Source: Mycobacterium sp. MS1601
GTDB taxonomy: Bacteria > Actinomycetota > Actinomycetes > Mycobacteriales > Mycobacteriaceae
Direction: 5' to 3'
Length of the DNA stretch: 64,000 nucleotides
Assembly (NCBI RefSeq): GCF_001984215.1
Contig: NZ_CP019420.1
Span: 2,418,001 to 2,482,000 of the forward strand
Each line of letters opens with the position of its first letter. The stretch's first letter is position 1. A model generated the notes under the pieces. That model was not told where the DNA came from. It saw only the letters and a program-made list of their open reading frames with translations, and did no database searches. The position numbers and the translations under genes are program-made. Of this stretch, positions 51,895 to 61,470 are shown piece after piece.

Positions 51895-52178
51895 ACCGAC
51901 AACTGCCGGTTCGCACGCTGATCTTCCTCATTCAGCTCTACCGCCACACCGTCTCGCCGCTGCGATTGCCGACGTGTCGGTTCACCCCGACCTGCAGTCA
52001 GTACGCCGTCGATGCGCTCACCGAGTTCGGTTTGTTCCGCGGCTCCTGGTTGACGGTGGTTCGCCTGGCGAAGTGCGGCCCATGGCATCGGGGAGGATGG
52101 GACCCGATCCCGGAACGTCCCGACAGGACTCCAGACACAGATGCCGTGAGCGACGGCAGAAACGAGTCGTATGTTTAA
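51891..52178 (+). CDS. yidD: Membrane protein insertion efficiency factor YidD
   Basis: This 95-residue protein has an amphipathic N-terminal helix ([17 protein letters not shown]) and the family motif [14 protein letters not shown], followed by [17 protein letters not shown]. It assists YidC-dependent insertion at the inner membrane. It overlaps rnpA by four and yidC by eight bases. Confidence 0.94.
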   Translation: MNRQLPVRTLIFLIQLYRHTVSPLRLPTCRFTPTCSQYAVDALTEFGLFRGSWLTVVRLAKCGPWHRGGWDPIPERPDRTPDTDAVSDGRNESYV

Positions 52179-53238
52179 TTGGTTCAGCCTGGACTTCATC
52201 TACTACCCGGTCTCCGGGATCATGTGGCTTTGGTACAAGGCGTTCGCGTTCCTTCTCGGTCCGACAAACTTCTTCGCCTGGGCTCTGTCGGTGATGTTCC
52301 TGGTGTTCACACTGCGGGCCATTCTGTACAAGCCGTTTGTGCGACAGATCCGCACCACTCGTCAGATGCAGGAGCTGCAGCCCCAGATCAAGGCCTTGCA
52401 GAAGAAGTACGGCAAGGACCGCCAACGCATGGCGTTGGAAATGCAGAAGCTCCAGCGCGAGCACGGCTTCAATCCGATCCTGGGCTGCCTGCCGATGTTG
52501 GCGCAGATCCCGGTGTTCATCGGCCTGTTCCACGTGCTGCGGTCCTTCAACCGCACCCAGGGTGGCTTCGGCCAGCTCCAGCTGTCGGTGGCCGAGAACG
52601 CGCAGACCGCCAACTATTTCTTCAGCGCTGCCGACGTGCGGAACTTCCTGGACGCGAACCTGTTCGGTGCGCCGCTGGGCGCCACCATGATCCAGACCAC
52701 CGGTCTGGATGCTTTCACCGTGTTCGACCGTACGGCGGTGATCCTCGTCGGTGTCCCGGTGATGATCGCCGCGGGTGTGGCGACGTACTTCAACAGCCGG
52801 GCGTCGATTGCGCGACAGAGCCCTGAGGCGGCGGCCAACCCACAGACCGCGATCATGAACAAGCTGGCGCTCTACGTCTTCCCGCTGGGTGTGACGGTGG
52901 GCGGTCCGTTCCTGCCGCTGGCGATCATCCTGTACTGGTTCGCCAACAACATCTGGACCTTCGGCCAGCAGCACTACGTCTTCGGCAAGATCGAAGAAGA
53001 AGAAGAAGCCAAGAAGCAGGAAGCTCTGGAGCGGCGGGCCGCCAACGCGCCTGCGCCTGGCGCCAAGCCGAAGAAGAAGGCCGGCGGTGCCGCGGCTTCC
53101 ACTTCTGCCACCGATGAGTCGGGCGAGGCGACGGTGTCGGACGCCGATGGCGAGGCCGAGACACCCAAGACAACCGGGACAGCGCCGACGACCAACACTC
53201 CGCGTCCTGGAGCCAAACCCAAGAAACGTAAACGCTGA
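52171..53238 (+). CDS. yidC: Membrane protein insertase YidC
   Basis: This Oxa1/YidC-family insertase of 355 residues has about five membrane segments, the conserved cytoplasmic loop ([20 protein letters not shown]) and [20 protein letters not shown] Lys/Glu/Ala-rich cytoplasmic tail follows and ends KPKKRKR, typical of ribosome-binding tails. It is in the rpmH-rnpA-yidD-yidC-jag cluster. Confidence 0.95.
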   Translation: MFNWFSLDFIYYPVSGIMWLWYKAFAFLLGPTNFFAWALSVMFLVFTLRAILYKPFVRQIRTTRQMQELQPQIKALQKKYGKDRQRMALEMQKLQREHGFNPILGCLPMLAQIPVFIGLFHVLRSFNRTQGGFGQLQLSVAENAQTANYFFSAADVRNFLDANLFGAPLGATMIQTTGLDAFTVFDRTAVILVGVPVMIAAGVATYFNSRASIARQSPEAAANPQTAIMNKLALYVFPLGVTVGGPFLPLAIILYWFANNIWTFGQQHYVFGKIEEEEEAKKQEALERRAANAPAPGAKPKKKAGGAAASTSATDESGEATVSDADGEAETPKTTGTAPTTNTPRPGAKPKKRKR

Positions 53239-53362
53239 CCGTGGCTCGTCGCTGAGGCGTCAATATCTGCCTCACGCGCAGCACAAGAGACCGACGCTGT
53301 GGTGCCCCTGACCTTCTGAGGTTCATCGGCAACGTGTGGAAGCCACAGTGTGACTGAGAGGG

Positions 53363-53941
53363 ATGGAAATGACTGAAGCAGATACCACCGAACACCCCGT
53401 GGACACCGAGGTCGAGGCTCCCGAGACAGTGGAGTCCCAGGACGGCGGCGCCGTTGCCGAGGGCAAGTCAGGTGACCAGGAGGAGAAGCTGGTCGCCGAA
53501 GGCGAGATCGCCGGCGATTACCTCGAAGAACTCCTCGACATCCTGGACTTCGATGGCGACATCGATCTTGACGTCGAAGGCTCTCGCGCTGTGGTCAGTA
53601 TCGACGGCGGTGAGGACCTGGTGAAGCTGGTCGGGCGCAAAGGCGAGGTTCTGGACGCGCTCCAGGAGCTGACCCGGCTGGCAGTGCATCAGAAGACCGG
53701 TGAGCGCAGCAGGCTGATGCTCGACATCGCAAGCTGGCGCCGTCGTCGTCGCGACGAGTTGGCCGCGCTTGGGGACAAGGTCGCCCGGAGGGTGTTGGAG
53801 AGTGGCGAGCGTGAGCAGTTGGCTCCGATGACACCGTTCGAGCGCAAGATCGTGCACGATGCTGTGGCAGCGGTTTCCGGTGTGCACAGTGAAAGCGAGG
53901 GCGTCGAGCCGTCGCGGCGTGTTGTGATCCTGGTTGACTGA
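53363..53941 (+). CDS. jag: Jag/KhpB-type RNA-binding protein (KH and R3H domains)
   Basis: This 192-residue protein has an acidic N terminus (about 1-45), a KH-like domain (about 50-120; VSIDGGEDLVKLVGRKGEVL) and an R3H domain (about 125-190; LDIASWRRRRRDEL, MTPFERKIVHDAV). It binds RNA and is linked to cell elongation in other bacteria. The start may be the ATG at 53363 or the one at 53369. It lies next to yidC as in most actinobacteria. Confidence 0.92.
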   Translation: MEMTEADTTEHPVDTEVEAPETVESQDGGAVAEGKSGDQEEKLVAEGEIAGDYLEELLDILDFDGDIDLDVEGSRAVVSIDGGEDLVKLVGRKGEVLDALQELTRLAVHQKTGERSRLMLDIASWRRRRRDELAALGDKVARRVLESGEREQLAPMTPFERKIVHDAVAAVSGVHSESEGVEPSRRVVILVD

Positions 53942-53980
53942 TCTAGTTACATCTATGTAGTTCTCGTCGACCGGGGGAGG

Positions 53981-54679
53981 ATGTTTCACGTGAAACACGA
54001 CCACGCGGCGAGTGCACCAGCAGCGGCCGCCGATGTGTTCGGCGGCCGTTTGCCGTTGGCGCAGCGCTATGTGGAGATTCTCGCGACCGACGGTGTGGAG
54101 CGAGGATTGATAGGCCCGCGCGAGAGTGAACGGCTGTGGGATCGCCATGTACTCAACAGCGCGGCGATTGCCGAATTGATCGCGGAAGGGCAGCGGGGTG
54201 CCGACGTCGGAAGCGGTGCCGGACTCCCCGGCATTCCGCTTGCTATTGCGCGCCCAGACCTGGACATCACGCTCATCGAACCGATGCTGCGCCGGACGGT
54301 CTTCTTGGAGTTCGTGATCGAGGAGCTGGGCCTGGAGTCTGTGCGGGTTTCTCGTCATCGTGCGGAGGAGCCAGCCGCTCGAGCGAATTCGGATTTCGAT
54401 TTCGTCACTTCGCGAGCGGTCGCGTCGTTGGACAAACTGACCCGGTGGACTGCTCCTCTGTTGAAGGCGGACGGACTGATGCTCGCTCTCAAAGGGGATC
54501 GTGCTGAGTCGGAGATCGATGAGCACGGCAGAGTGATGACAACGTTGGGCGTGGTTGATGCGAAAGTGATGAGATGTGGCGTGGAGTATCTAGATCCACC
54601 GGCAACCGTAGTCGTGGCTCGGCGCACGGCGGAGTCAAGACATCGACAGCGCAAGCCGTCGGGCAGGAGGGGTCGATGA
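53981..54679 (+). CDS. rsmG: 16S rRNA (guanine-N7)-methyltransferase RsmG (GidB)
   Basis: This 232-residue SAM enzyme methylates G527 of 16S rRNA; loss gives low-level streptomycin resistance. Motif I is [20 protein letters not shown], and [13 protein letters not shown] is conserved. The first residues MFHVKH are encoded by the parS palindrome. GGGAGG directly abuts the ATG at 53981, so the GTG at 53990 (nine bases after the Shine-Dalgarno) may be the true start. The stop overlaps the parA ATG (ATGA). Confidence 0.93.
   Translation: MFHVKHDHAASAPAAAADVFGGRLPLAQRYVEILATDGVERGLIGPRESERLWDRHVLNSAAIAELIAEGQRGADVGSGAGLPGIPLAIARPDLDITLIEPMLRRTVFLEFVIEELGLESVRVSRHRAEEPAARANSDFDFVTSRAVASLDKLTRWTAPLLKADGLMLALKGDRAESEIDEHGRVMTTLGVVDAKVMRCGVEYLDPPATVVVARRTAESRHRQRKPSGRRGR
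53982..53997. promoter_or_regulatory. parS: parS centromere site 1
   Basis: TGTTTCACGTGAAACA is a perfect 16-bp palindrome, the universal ParB binding site. It spans the start region of rsmG, 1.6 kb before parB. Confidence 0.95.
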
Positions 54680-55608
54680 CAGTGCCACCGCGCGGGACCA
54701 ATGTTTCACGTGAAACTTGGTCTAACAGGGGGAGTTCGGATACGCCGATCGGCGCCGCCGCCGAACGTGCCATGCACGTGTTGCACGCGGCGAATCGGCT
54801 ACCACGCCCACATCACCGCCGTGTCTTCACGATCGCCAACCAGAAGGGCGGCGTGGGTAAGACCACGACAGCAGTGAACATGGCTGCGGCGCTCGCGGTG
54901 CAGGGGCTCAACGTGCTGGTGATAGATCTCGATCCACAGGGCAACGCCAGCACCGCACTCGGTATCGAGCGTCGGCAATCTGGAACACCGTCGTCGTACG
55001 AGGTTCTGATCGGCGAGGTGTCACTGCACGAGGCCGTACAGCAGAGCCCGAACAATCAGCGGCTGTTCTGCGTGCCTGCGACCATCGATCTGGCCGGCGC
55101 CGAGATCGAACTCGTCTCGCTGGTTGCGCGGGAGAACCGGCTACGCAACGCACTGACAGAGCTCGCGGACTCAGACTTCGACTACGTGTTCATCGACTGC
55201 CCACCGTCACTGGGACTGTTGACGCTCAACGCTCTGGTCGCGGCACCGGAGGTGCTGATTCCCATTCAGTGCGAGTACTACGCCCTCGAAGGCGTGTCAC
55301 AGCTGATGAACAACATCGAGATGGTGAAGGCACATCTCAACCCCGGTCTGGAGGTCACCACGGTGCTTCTGACGATGTATGACGGCCGGACCAAGCTGGC
55401 CGACCAGGTGTCCGACGAAGTTCGTCGGTACTTCGGCGAAAAGGTATTGCGTACCGTCATCCCGCGCAGTGTCAAAGTTTCCGAAGCACCGGGATACAGC
55501 ATGACCATCATCGATTACGATCCCGGCTCCAGGGGAGCGATGAGCTATCTGGATGCCAGCCGCGAACTCGCCGAGCGCGGTGCCGCTACACCGAAGGGAC
55601 ACGCATGA
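54676..55608 (+). CDS. parA: Chromosome partitioning ATPase ParA
   Basis: This Walker-type ATPase of 310 residues moves the ParB-parS complex. The deviant Walker A is [15 protein letters not shown]' [14 protein letters not shown] and Walker [13 protein letters not shown]. The ATG at 54676 overlaps the rsmG stop; the first 50 residues are a variable, poorly conserved leader in which parS site 2 is translated (NVSRETW). It overlaps parB by four bases. Confidence 0.95.
   Translation: MTVPPRGTNVSRETWSNRGSSDTPIGAAAERAMHVLHAANRLPRPHHRRVFTIANQKGGVGKTTTAVNMAAALAVQGLNVLVIDLDPQGNASTALGIERRQSGTPSSYEVLIGEVSLHEAVQQSPNNQRLFCVPATIDLAGAEIELVSLVARENRLRNALTELADSDFDYVFIDCPPSLGLLTLNALVAAPEVLIPIQCEYYALEGVSQLMNNIEMVKAHLNPGLEVTTVLLTMYDGRTKLADQVSDEVRRYFGEKVLRTVIPRSVKVSEAPGYSMTIIDYDPGSRGAMSYLDASRELAERGAATPKGHA
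54702..54716. promoter_or_regulatory. parS: parS centromere site 2
   Basis: TGTTTCACGTGAAAC matches site 1 at all 15 bases and differs only at the last palindrome position (T for A). It lies in the 5' part of parA. Confidence 0.93.
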
Positions 55609-56588
55609 GCCAGCCATCACGTCGCAAGGGTGGCCTCGGCCGCGGCCTGGGCGCGCTGATCCCGACGGGTCCGGCGGATGGCGACACAGGGACGTTGAGC
55701 CCCAAATTGGGTAGCGCAGCGGCCGATGTCTTGATCGGGGGTCCGCCCGCGGCGGTCAACGAAGCCGGCGCGGTGTATCGGGAAATCGATCCGGCTGCGA
55801 TCGAGCCCAACCCGCGCCAGCCGCGACAGGTCTTCGACGAGGAGGCGCTGAACGAGCTGGTGCACTCCATCAAAGAATTCGGCCTGATGCAGCCGATTGT
55901 GGTGCGCGCGCTTCCGACGGACGCTCCCGGCGCACCGGCCCGCTACCAGTTGGTGATGGGGGAGCGGCGCTGGCGTGCTTCCCAAGAGGCGGGCCTGGCG
56001 ACCATCCCGTCGATTGTCCGGGAGACCACCGACAATGACATGCTGCGCGACGCACTGCTGGAGAACATCCACCGCGCCCAGCTCAATCCGTTGGAAGAGG
56101 CGGCTGCGTACCAACAGCTGCTCGACGAGTTCGGGGTCACCCACGACGAACTGGCCTCGCGTATCGGGCGTTCGCGGCCGTTGATCACGAACATGATCCG
56201 ACTGCTCCGCCTGCCGATTGCGGTCCAACGTCGGGTGGCTGCGGGAGTGCTGTCCGCGGGCCACGCCCGGGCGCTGTTGGCGTTGGAAGCGGGAGCCGAG
56301 GCGCAGGAGGAACTGGCAGCACGCATCGTGGCGGAGGGCCTGTCGGTGCGAGCCACCGAGGAAGCCGTGACGCTGGCCAACCGAGGTGATGGAAAGGCTC
56401 CGTCGGCCCCGCGCCGCAAGCCGATCCAGATGCCGGGTCTGCAGGATGTCGCCGAGCGGTTGTCAGGGGCATTCGACACCCGGGTCACAGTGAGCCTGGG
56501 TAAGCGCAAAGGCAAGATCGTAGTGGAGTTCGGATCCGTGGACGACTTGCAGCGCATCGTGGACATGATGGACCGAAACAAGTCGTGA
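55605..56588 (+). CDS. parB: Chromosome partitioning protein ParB
   Basis: This CTP-dependent parS-binding clamp has 327 residues. The basic N terminus has a ParA-activating segment ([14 protein letters not shown]); the CTP motifs include [14 protein letters not shown] and [18 protein letters not shown]. The helix-turn-helix ([20 protein letters not shown]) recognises parS, and a C-terminal dimerisation domain is present. It starts within the parA stop (ATGA). Confidence 0.95.
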   Translation: MSQPSRRKGGLGRGLGALIPTGPADGDTGTLSPKLGSAAADVLIGGPPAAVNEAGAVYREIDPAAIEPNPRQPRQVFDEEALNELVHSIKEFGLMQPIVVRALPTDAPGAPARYQLVMGERRWRASQEAGLATIPSIVRETTDNDMLRDALLENIHRAQLNPLEEAAAYQQLLDEFGVTHDELASRIGRSRPLITNMIRLLRLPIAVQRRVAAGVLSAGHARALLALEAGAEAQEELAARIVAEGLSVRATEEAVTLANRGDGKAPSAPRRKPIQMPGLQDVAERLSGAFDTRVTVSLGKRKGKIVVEFGSVDDLQRIVDMMDRNKS

Positions 56589-56814
56589 GTGCGTCGTTTT
56601 TCTGTGACCGGTTACCTTCGGGAGAAACGTCACTGTGACGCCACGATGGTCTGGACGCTGTGAATCGGCCACCAACGGTGGAAACCTGTTGAGACACAAG
56701 CAGATTCACCCTTCGGTGCGCGGAGCTTCGACAATCGGGCCGCGTCCTGGCCGGGTACGGCGATTCTCTCCTATCCTGGAGGGGCTCGCTCCGCAGAAAG
56801 GCCCGGGAAGCTAA
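56589..56814. other. Intergenic region after parB
   Basis: These 226 bases carry no gene. They should contain the promoter of the Rv3916c-like gene, with a TATCCT-like -10 element near 56771. No terminator is clear. Confidence 0.4.
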
Positions 56815-57570
56815 GTGTCTGCTCGTATATCTCCGCTACGCCTCGAGGCGTTCGAGCAGTTGCCCAAGCACGCCCGCCGATGTGTCTTCTGGGAAGTCGA
56901 TCCGGACACAGTCGGGGGAGAGGATCACCTGACAGATCCTGAGTTCGAGAAAGAAGCGTGGCTGTCGATGGTCATGCTCGAGTGGGGCTCGTGCGGCCAG
57001 GTGGCCTCGGCCATACCCGCTGCCGACGACACCGACAGCGAGCCGCCCTGTCTCGGCTACATTCTGTACGCCCCGCCGCACGCGGTGCCCCGGGCGCTGC
57101 GATTCCCGACGGGTCCGGTGAGCGCCGACGCGGTCCTGCTCACCTCCATGGGCGTCGAGGCGGGCATCGATGGTCTGGCGCACAGCCTGGTGGCACAGGT
57201 GGTCACCGAGATGGTGCGCCGCGGTGTCCGTGCGTTGGAAGCCTTTGGCCGCACCGCTGACGCGGCAGAGCTACTGGATCCGGCGACAGCGGACCCCACG
57301 CTGGACTTGGCAGTGGAAGCGCTCGGCGACTGCGCCTTCGACCAATGCATGATCGAAGCCGACTTCCTCCAGGAGGTCGGCTTTGTCGTGGTGTCCCACC
57401 ACCGCTACTTCCCGCGGCTGAGGCTGGAACTCGACAAGGGCCTCGGTTGGAAAGCCGAAGTGGAGGCAGCACTGGAACGTCTGCTGGAGAGCGCACAACT
57501 GCAGGTGCCGGTGGGGGCCGGGTCCGCCGCAGTGCGTGCGTTCCGGCAGGGGGCTCTCAGGAGCCGCTGA
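56815..57570 (+). CDS. Conserved GNAT-like protein (Rv3916c-like)
   Basis: This soluble 251-residue protein is conserved between parB and cwlM in mycobacteria. It contains LGYILYAPPHAVPRA, a segment also found in actinobacterial GNAT-type acetyltransferase-like proteins, and a GFVVVSHHRYFPRLRLEL C-terminal strand pair. The classic acetyl-CoA loop is not obvious. It starts with GTG at 56815. Its 3' end overlaps the convergent cwlM by 14 bases. Function not established. Confidence 0.8.
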   Translation: MSARISPLRLEAFEQLPKHARRCVFWEVDPDTVGGEDHLTDPEFEKEAWLSMVMLEWGSCGQVASAIPAADDTDSEPPCLGYILYAPPHAVPRALRFPTGPVSADAVLLTSMGVEAGIDGLAHSLVAQVVTEMVRRGVRALEAFGRTADAAELLDPATADPTLDLAVEALGDCAFDQCMIEADFLQEVGFVVVSHHRYFPRLRLELDKGLGWKAEVEAALERLLESAQLQVPVGAGSAAVRAFRQGALRSR

Positions 57571-58786
57571 GTCGGGCTGCCGCCGCCTGGCCCATGGCTG
57601 CTTCGTGAGCCAGTAGTTCGGCAAACGTGAAAGTGCCTGTGGGACGGTCGTTCTTGCCCAGCAGATACAACCGCTTGACTGCGGCCAGCACACCTTCGGC
57701 GATGGCATCACGAGTCTGCGATGACACCAGCATGGCCCGGTCACGGGGATTGGTGATGTAGCCGATGTCCACCTGTACGGTGGGCATCCGGGTGAGTCGC
57801 AGCAGGTCCCACGTGCGGCCGTGGGTGCGGCAGTCACGTAAACCGGTGCGCGCCACCACTTCCCGTTCGATGAAGCTGGCCAGGTTACGGCCGATGGTGG
57901 ACACAGATCCGTGGGAGTTGCCGAAGTGGAAGGTGGCGACGCCATTGGCCGCAGGGGACGCCTGGGTGGCACACCGCAGGCTGATCATCAGGTCGGCACC
58001 CACCGCGTTGGCGGTGGCGGCCCGCTCGGCGTCCGAGGGGCTGTGATTGGCCGGCCGGGACAAGAACGTCTCCATGCCGATGGCCGTCATCCGACCTTCG
58101 AGTCGACTTGCCAAGTCCCACAACACGTCTGCTTCGCTGATCGGGCCTTCTGGACCCTGTGTGATCAAACCGTGGTCGGCACCGCCGCGGCCCGGATCGA
58201 TGATGATCCGCTTGCCGGAGAGCTTGGGTCCGGACCGACGCACCAGCTCTTCTTCCCGGATGGCATGGGGTGACCCACCGGTGACCCGCGGGCCAAGGAA
58301 GTACAGGGACCGCAGGGTCTCCGGACCACAGATCCCGTCGGACGCCAGTCCGTACTCCCGCTGGTAGGAACTCAGCGCGGTGTGGGTCTGCAAGCCGAAA
58401 TGGCCGTCGACCATGCCGGTGTAAAAGCCGAGATCCTGCAGGCGGGCCTGCAGGGTGGCGACGTCGTCTCCGTACATCGGCGCGCCGAACTGGTGGTGCA
58501 AGGTACGTGCGCCCAGCCGGTAGGAGGCTTCTTTGAGTGCGCGGTAGGTTGCTTCGCCCACGATCCCGTCGACCAGCAGACCACGTCGCTGCTGAAAATC
58601 GCGTACCGCATGGTCCAGGTCGGCGTCGAAGACGTCGGCGGCGACGTGGCGGCCGGTGGTCAGATCATCGTCGGGGTTCTCAATCAGACCCAGCGCTCCC
58701 AGAGCACCCCTGATTTCGGCAACCGCGACACCACGATCGCCGAGACGCAAAGCGTCACCGGCTTCTCCGCGGCGCGGACTCGACAT
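57557..58786 (-). CDS. cwlM: CwlM, regulator of peptidoglycan precursor synthesis (amidase-3 family)
   Basis: This 409-residue protein has two N-terminal peptidoglycan-binding (PG_binding_1) repeats (GDRGVAVAEIRGALGALGL; DVATLQARLQDLGFYTG) and an N-acetylmuramoyl-L-alanine amidase domain (RIIIDPGRGGADHG, RPANHSPSDAERAATAN). There is no signal peptide. In mycobacteria cytoplasmic CwlM, phosphorylated by PknB, activates MurA and also binds FhaA and MurJ. The His of the usual zinc motif DPGHGG is Arg here, which supports a regulatory rather than enzymatic role. The ATG at 58786 matches the family start (MSSPRRGEAGDALRLGDR). Confidence 0.93.
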   Translation of the reverse strand: MSSPRRGEAGDALRLGDRGVAVAEIRGALGALGLIENPDDDLTTGRHVAADVFDADLDHAVRDFQQRRGLLVDGIVGEATYRALKEASYRLGARTLHHQFGAPMYGDDVATLQARLQDLGFYTGMVDGHFGLQTHTALSSYQREYGLASDGICGPETLRSLYFLGPRVTGGSPHAIREEELVRRSGPKLSGKRIIIDPGRGGADHGLITQGPEGPISEADVLWDLASRLEGRMTAIGMETFLSRPANHSPSDAERAATANAVGADLMISLRCATQASPAANGVATFHFGNSHGSVSTIGRNLASFIEREVVARTGLRDCRTHGRTWDLLRLTRMPTVQVDIGYITNPRDRAMLVSSQTRDAIAEGVLAAVKRLYLLGKNDRPTGTFTFAELLAHEAAMGQAAAARLSGS

Positions 58787-58898
58787 GTACAGGGCCCTTC
58801 GGTCACGGAGGTTGGCGGCCGAAGAAGCAGCCAACCAGGGCAAGGCAGACTAGTCAGTATTCTCTCAGACGGCGGCCCGATTCCGTAAAACACCAGGC

Positions 58899-58930
58899 GA
58901 GCGCGCGTGCCGTCAGCGACACGCGCGCTC
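58899..58930 (-). terminator. Hairpin terminator after trxC
   Basis: GAGCGCGCGTG (58899-58909) pairs perfectly with CACGCGCGCTC (58920-58930) around a 10-base loop. On the minus strand it lies 18 bases after the trxC stop and is followed shortly by TTTT. Confidence 0.7.
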
Positions 58931-58948
58931 CGGCCTTGAAACTACGTA

Positions 58949-59284
58949 CTAGGAAACCACGTCACCGAGTTCGCGCAGCAGGGCAGCCTTGCCTTTGGCC
59001 CCGACGATGCGCTTCACGGCCTCGCCGTTCTGGAACAGAATCATGGTCGGGATGGAGACCACCTGGAAATCTCGGGCGGTCTCGGGGTTGGCGTCCACAT
59101 CGAGCTTGGCGACCGTGAGCTGGCCCGCTTTCTCACTGGCGATCTCCTCGAGTACCGGGGCCACCATCTTGCACGGCCCGCACCAGGTGGCCCAGAAGTC
59201 CACCAGTACCGGCGTGGTGCTGTTGAGGACGTCCTGGGTGAACGAGTCGTCGGAAACGGTGACGGTGGCGCTGTCGGCGCTCAT
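58949..59284 (-). CDS. trxC: Thioredoxin
   Basis: This 111-residue thioredoxin has the active site [10 protein letters not shown] and cis-Pro in SIPTMILF. It reduces protein disulfides in the cytoplasm with electrons from TrxB, whose gene overlaps it by four bases (ATGA). It is the last gene of the sigM-rsmA-trxB-trxC group. Confidence 0.95.
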   Translation of the reverse strand: MSADSATVTVSDDSFTQDVLNSTTPVLVDFWATWCGPCKMVAPVLEEIASEKAGQLTVAKLDVDANPETARDFQVVSIPTMILFQNGEAVKRIVGAKGKAALLRELGDVVS

Positions 59285-60264
59285 TGCGGTGCTCCAATCA
59301 GATCGGTGTCGGGGTTCTGCGAAGGTACGGGAGTTTCAGCCAGCCAGCGTTCGGCGTCGATGGCCGCCGAACAGCCCATACCGGCGGCGGTGATGGCCTG
59401 CCGGTAGGTGTGGTCCACCAGGTCGCCTGCGGCGAACACGCCTTCCACCGAGGTGGCGGTGGTGCGGCCCTTGGTCAGGACGTAGCCCTCGGGGTCGAGG
59501 TCGACGATGCCGCGGACCAGCGCTGACCGCGGGTCGTGTCCGATGGCGACGAACACGCCGGTCACCGCCAACGTGGTTTCCTCGCCGGTGACCGTGTCAC
59601 GGACCTTCAGGCCACTGACGGTGCCTTCACCCTCGACGGCCAGGACCTGCTTGTTGGTCAGGAAGCGGATCTTCTCGTTGGCCTGAGCGCGCTCGAGCAT
59701 GATCTTGGACGCGCGGAACTCCTCGCGGCGGTGGACCAGCGTCACACTACGAGCGAACTTGGTCAAGAAGGTGGCTTCCTCCATGGCGGAGTCACCGCCG
59801 CCGATGACGGCGATGTCCTGGTCCCTGAAGAAGAAACCGTCACAGGTGGCGCAGGCGCTGACACCACGGCCCAGCAACTCTTGTTCGCCGGGAACGCCGA
59901 GGTAGCGGGCAGCGGCGCCCATGGCCAGAATGACGGCGCGGGTGCGATACACCTCGCCGCCCGCGGTGGTCACGGTCTTGACGGGACCCTCGAGGTCGAC
60001 GGCCTCGACGTCCTCCATCTGCAGGTCGGCGCCGAAACGCAGCGCTTGCTCGCGCATCTGGTCCATGAGCTCGGGGCCCATGATCCCGTCCTTGAAGCCG
60101 GGGAAGTTCTCGACTTCGGTGGTGGTCATCAGCGCGCCGCCGAACGACGTGCCCTCGAAGACAACGGGGGACAGGTTCGCCCTCGCGGTGTAGACGGCCG
60201 CGGTGTATCCGGCGGGGCCGGATCCGATGACGATGACGTCATGAATGGACGATTGCTCAGTCAT
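59281..60264 (-). CDS. trxB: Thioredoxin reductase (NADPH)
   Basis: This flavoprotein of 327 residues has the FAD motif [14 protein letters not shown], the redox-active CATC in [12 protein letters not shown], the NADPH motif [11 protein letters not shown] and the second FAD segment [15 protein letters not shown]. The ATG at 60264 is preferred to an ATG at 60279. In mycobacteria trxB-trxC lies beside sigM. Confidence 0.95.
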   Translation of the reverse strand: MTEQSSIHDVIVIGSGPAGYTAAVYTARANLSPVVFEGTSFGGALMTTTEVENFPGFKDGIMGPELMDQMREQALRFGADLQMEDVEAVDLEGPVKTVTTAGGEVYRTRAVILAMGAAARYLGVPGEQELLGRGVSACATCDGFFFRDQDIAVIGGGDSAMEEATFLTKFARSVTLVHRREEFRASKIMLERAQANEKIRFLTNKQVLAVEGEGTVSGLKVRDTVTGEETTLAVTGVFVAIGHDPRSALVRGIVDLDPEGYVLTKGRTTATSVEGVFAAGDLVDHTYRQAITAAGMGCSAAIDAERWLAETPVPSQNPDTDLIGAPQ

Positions 60265-60351
60265 GCGGGCCTTTCTCACACGTATGAACGATCTGCTCTT
60301 GCAACACCAGGGTAAGCGGGGGTGTTCCCGGACGCGCCACGGCGCTCGATG

Positions 60352-60867
60352 TCATGGCCGGGAAGTCCTGGGCACAGTGGTGTCCGCCAGCAGCCCGGTG
60401 TTGGCAACACTGCACTGCGGCGTCACCGCCAGCGCGGTCACCAGGGCGGGGTCGTCGGCAGCCAACAGCAGCACCACCGCGGGGCGGCCGTTGATCTCGA
60501 CGGGGCGGGCCCCCAACACTTCGGTGGCCGATGGGTAGCCCAGGCCGGCCAGGCAGGAGGACAGCCGCGCGGGCTGGGCCAGGACGCCCAGATCAGGGGG
60601 TTGAGTCTGCAGGTCCGCGAGCTCGTCGGCGGTCAGCGGAACCACGTGCTGCGGGATGGTGACGGTCAGGGACCGCGCCGTCACGAGGGTGTCCGCGGCC
60701 GGGGCCGGGTCGCCGCTGAAGGCGCGCACTGCCACCACCACTGCCACCACGATGGCCACCAGGCCTGCCAGCGCTCCGGCCACCCGCAGGGGTGGGCGGG
60801 CCGCATGGGCGGGACGGTTCCGCCGACGACGGTTGGTGGGATACAGCACCCTGTCAGTTTCTCGCAT
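60352..60867 (-). CDS. Putative anti-sigma-M factor (RsmA-like), short form
   Basis: This protein of 171 residues has a very short Arg-rich cytoplasmic N terminus (about 1-24), one membrane segment (about 25-46, VAGALAGLVAIVVAVVVAV) and an extracytoplasmic C-terminal domain. The position between sigM and trxB matches the mycobacterial anti-sigma-M gene. The M. tuberculosis protein is longer (about 250 residues), and no clear anti-sigma (ZAS-like) domain fits in the cytoplasmic part. The ATG at 60867 overlaps sigM by 14 bases. The role is inferred from context. Confidence 0.65.
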   Translation of the reverse strand: MRETDRVLYPTNRRRRNRPAHAARPPLRVAGALAGLVAIVVAVVVAVRAFSGDPAPAADTLVTARSLTVTIPQHVVPLTADELADLQTQPPDLGVLAQPARLSSCLAGLGYPSATEVLGARPVEINGRPAVVLLLAADDPALVTALAVTPQCSVANTGLLADTTVPRTSRP

Positions 60868-61408
60868 CGGCGTCCGCGAGCAGTACCGCCAGTTTGGCCC
60901 GGCCCCGTGCGCACCGACTCTTGACCGTGCCGGCTGGGACACCCAGCAGCCGGGCGGCGTCAGCCACCGCGTACCCCTGCATGTCGACCGCCACTACCGC
61001 GGCACGCTGATCCACGGGCAACAGTGCAAGTGCCAGGTGGATCAGGTGGGTGGTGGGTATCGCATCACAAGGATCGACGGGAACCTCCCAGTCACGGTCC
61101 CCGGGGAAAGCTCTCCAGCGCTGATCGCGGCGCCGCTGGTCCACGCACTTGTTCGACACGATGCGAAAGAGCCACGTGCCCACCGTGGAGTGACTGCGAA
61201 ACGTCGGTGCTCCGCGGTGCACCGCCAGCATGGCTTCCTGGACCGCGTCGGCGGCGTCCTCGCGGCAGCGGGAGTGCTTGCGGGCGAACCGGATCAGCGG
61301 GGTGTGGTAGCGGCGGAACAGCTCGCCGAACGCGTGCGGGTCACCAGCGGCATGGGCGGCCAGCAGGTCTGCGTCACTGCGGGCGGTTTCTGCGGTGATC
61401 CTGGGCAC
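60854..61408 (-). CDS. sigM: ECF sigma factor SigM
   Basis: This ECF sigma factor of 184 residues has region 2 (about 10-85: LLAAHAAGDPHAFGELF, DAADAVQEAMLAVHR) and region 4 (about 125-178: LLPVDQRAAVVAVDMQGY, GVPAGTVKSRCARGRAKL). It is the first gene of the group with the anti-sigma candidate, trxB and trxC. In mycobacteria SigM controls a small set of secreted and ESX-related genes. It is co-directional with, and downstream of, murJ. Confidence 0.93.
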   Translation of the reverse strand: MPRITAETARSDADLLAAHAAGDPHAFGELFRRYHTPLIRFARKHSRCREDAADAVQEAMLAVHRGAPTFRSHSTVGTWLFRIVSNKCVDQRRRDQRWRAFPGDRDWEVPVDPCDAIPTTHLIHLALALLPVDQRAAVVAVDMQGYAVADAARLLGVPAGTVKSRCARGRAKLAVLLADADARN

Positions 61409-61470
61409 GCCCAGACGGTAGGGCGCGGTGCGGCGCCGGGCACTTCACCGCGGCGGCGCCCTGTGCACAG

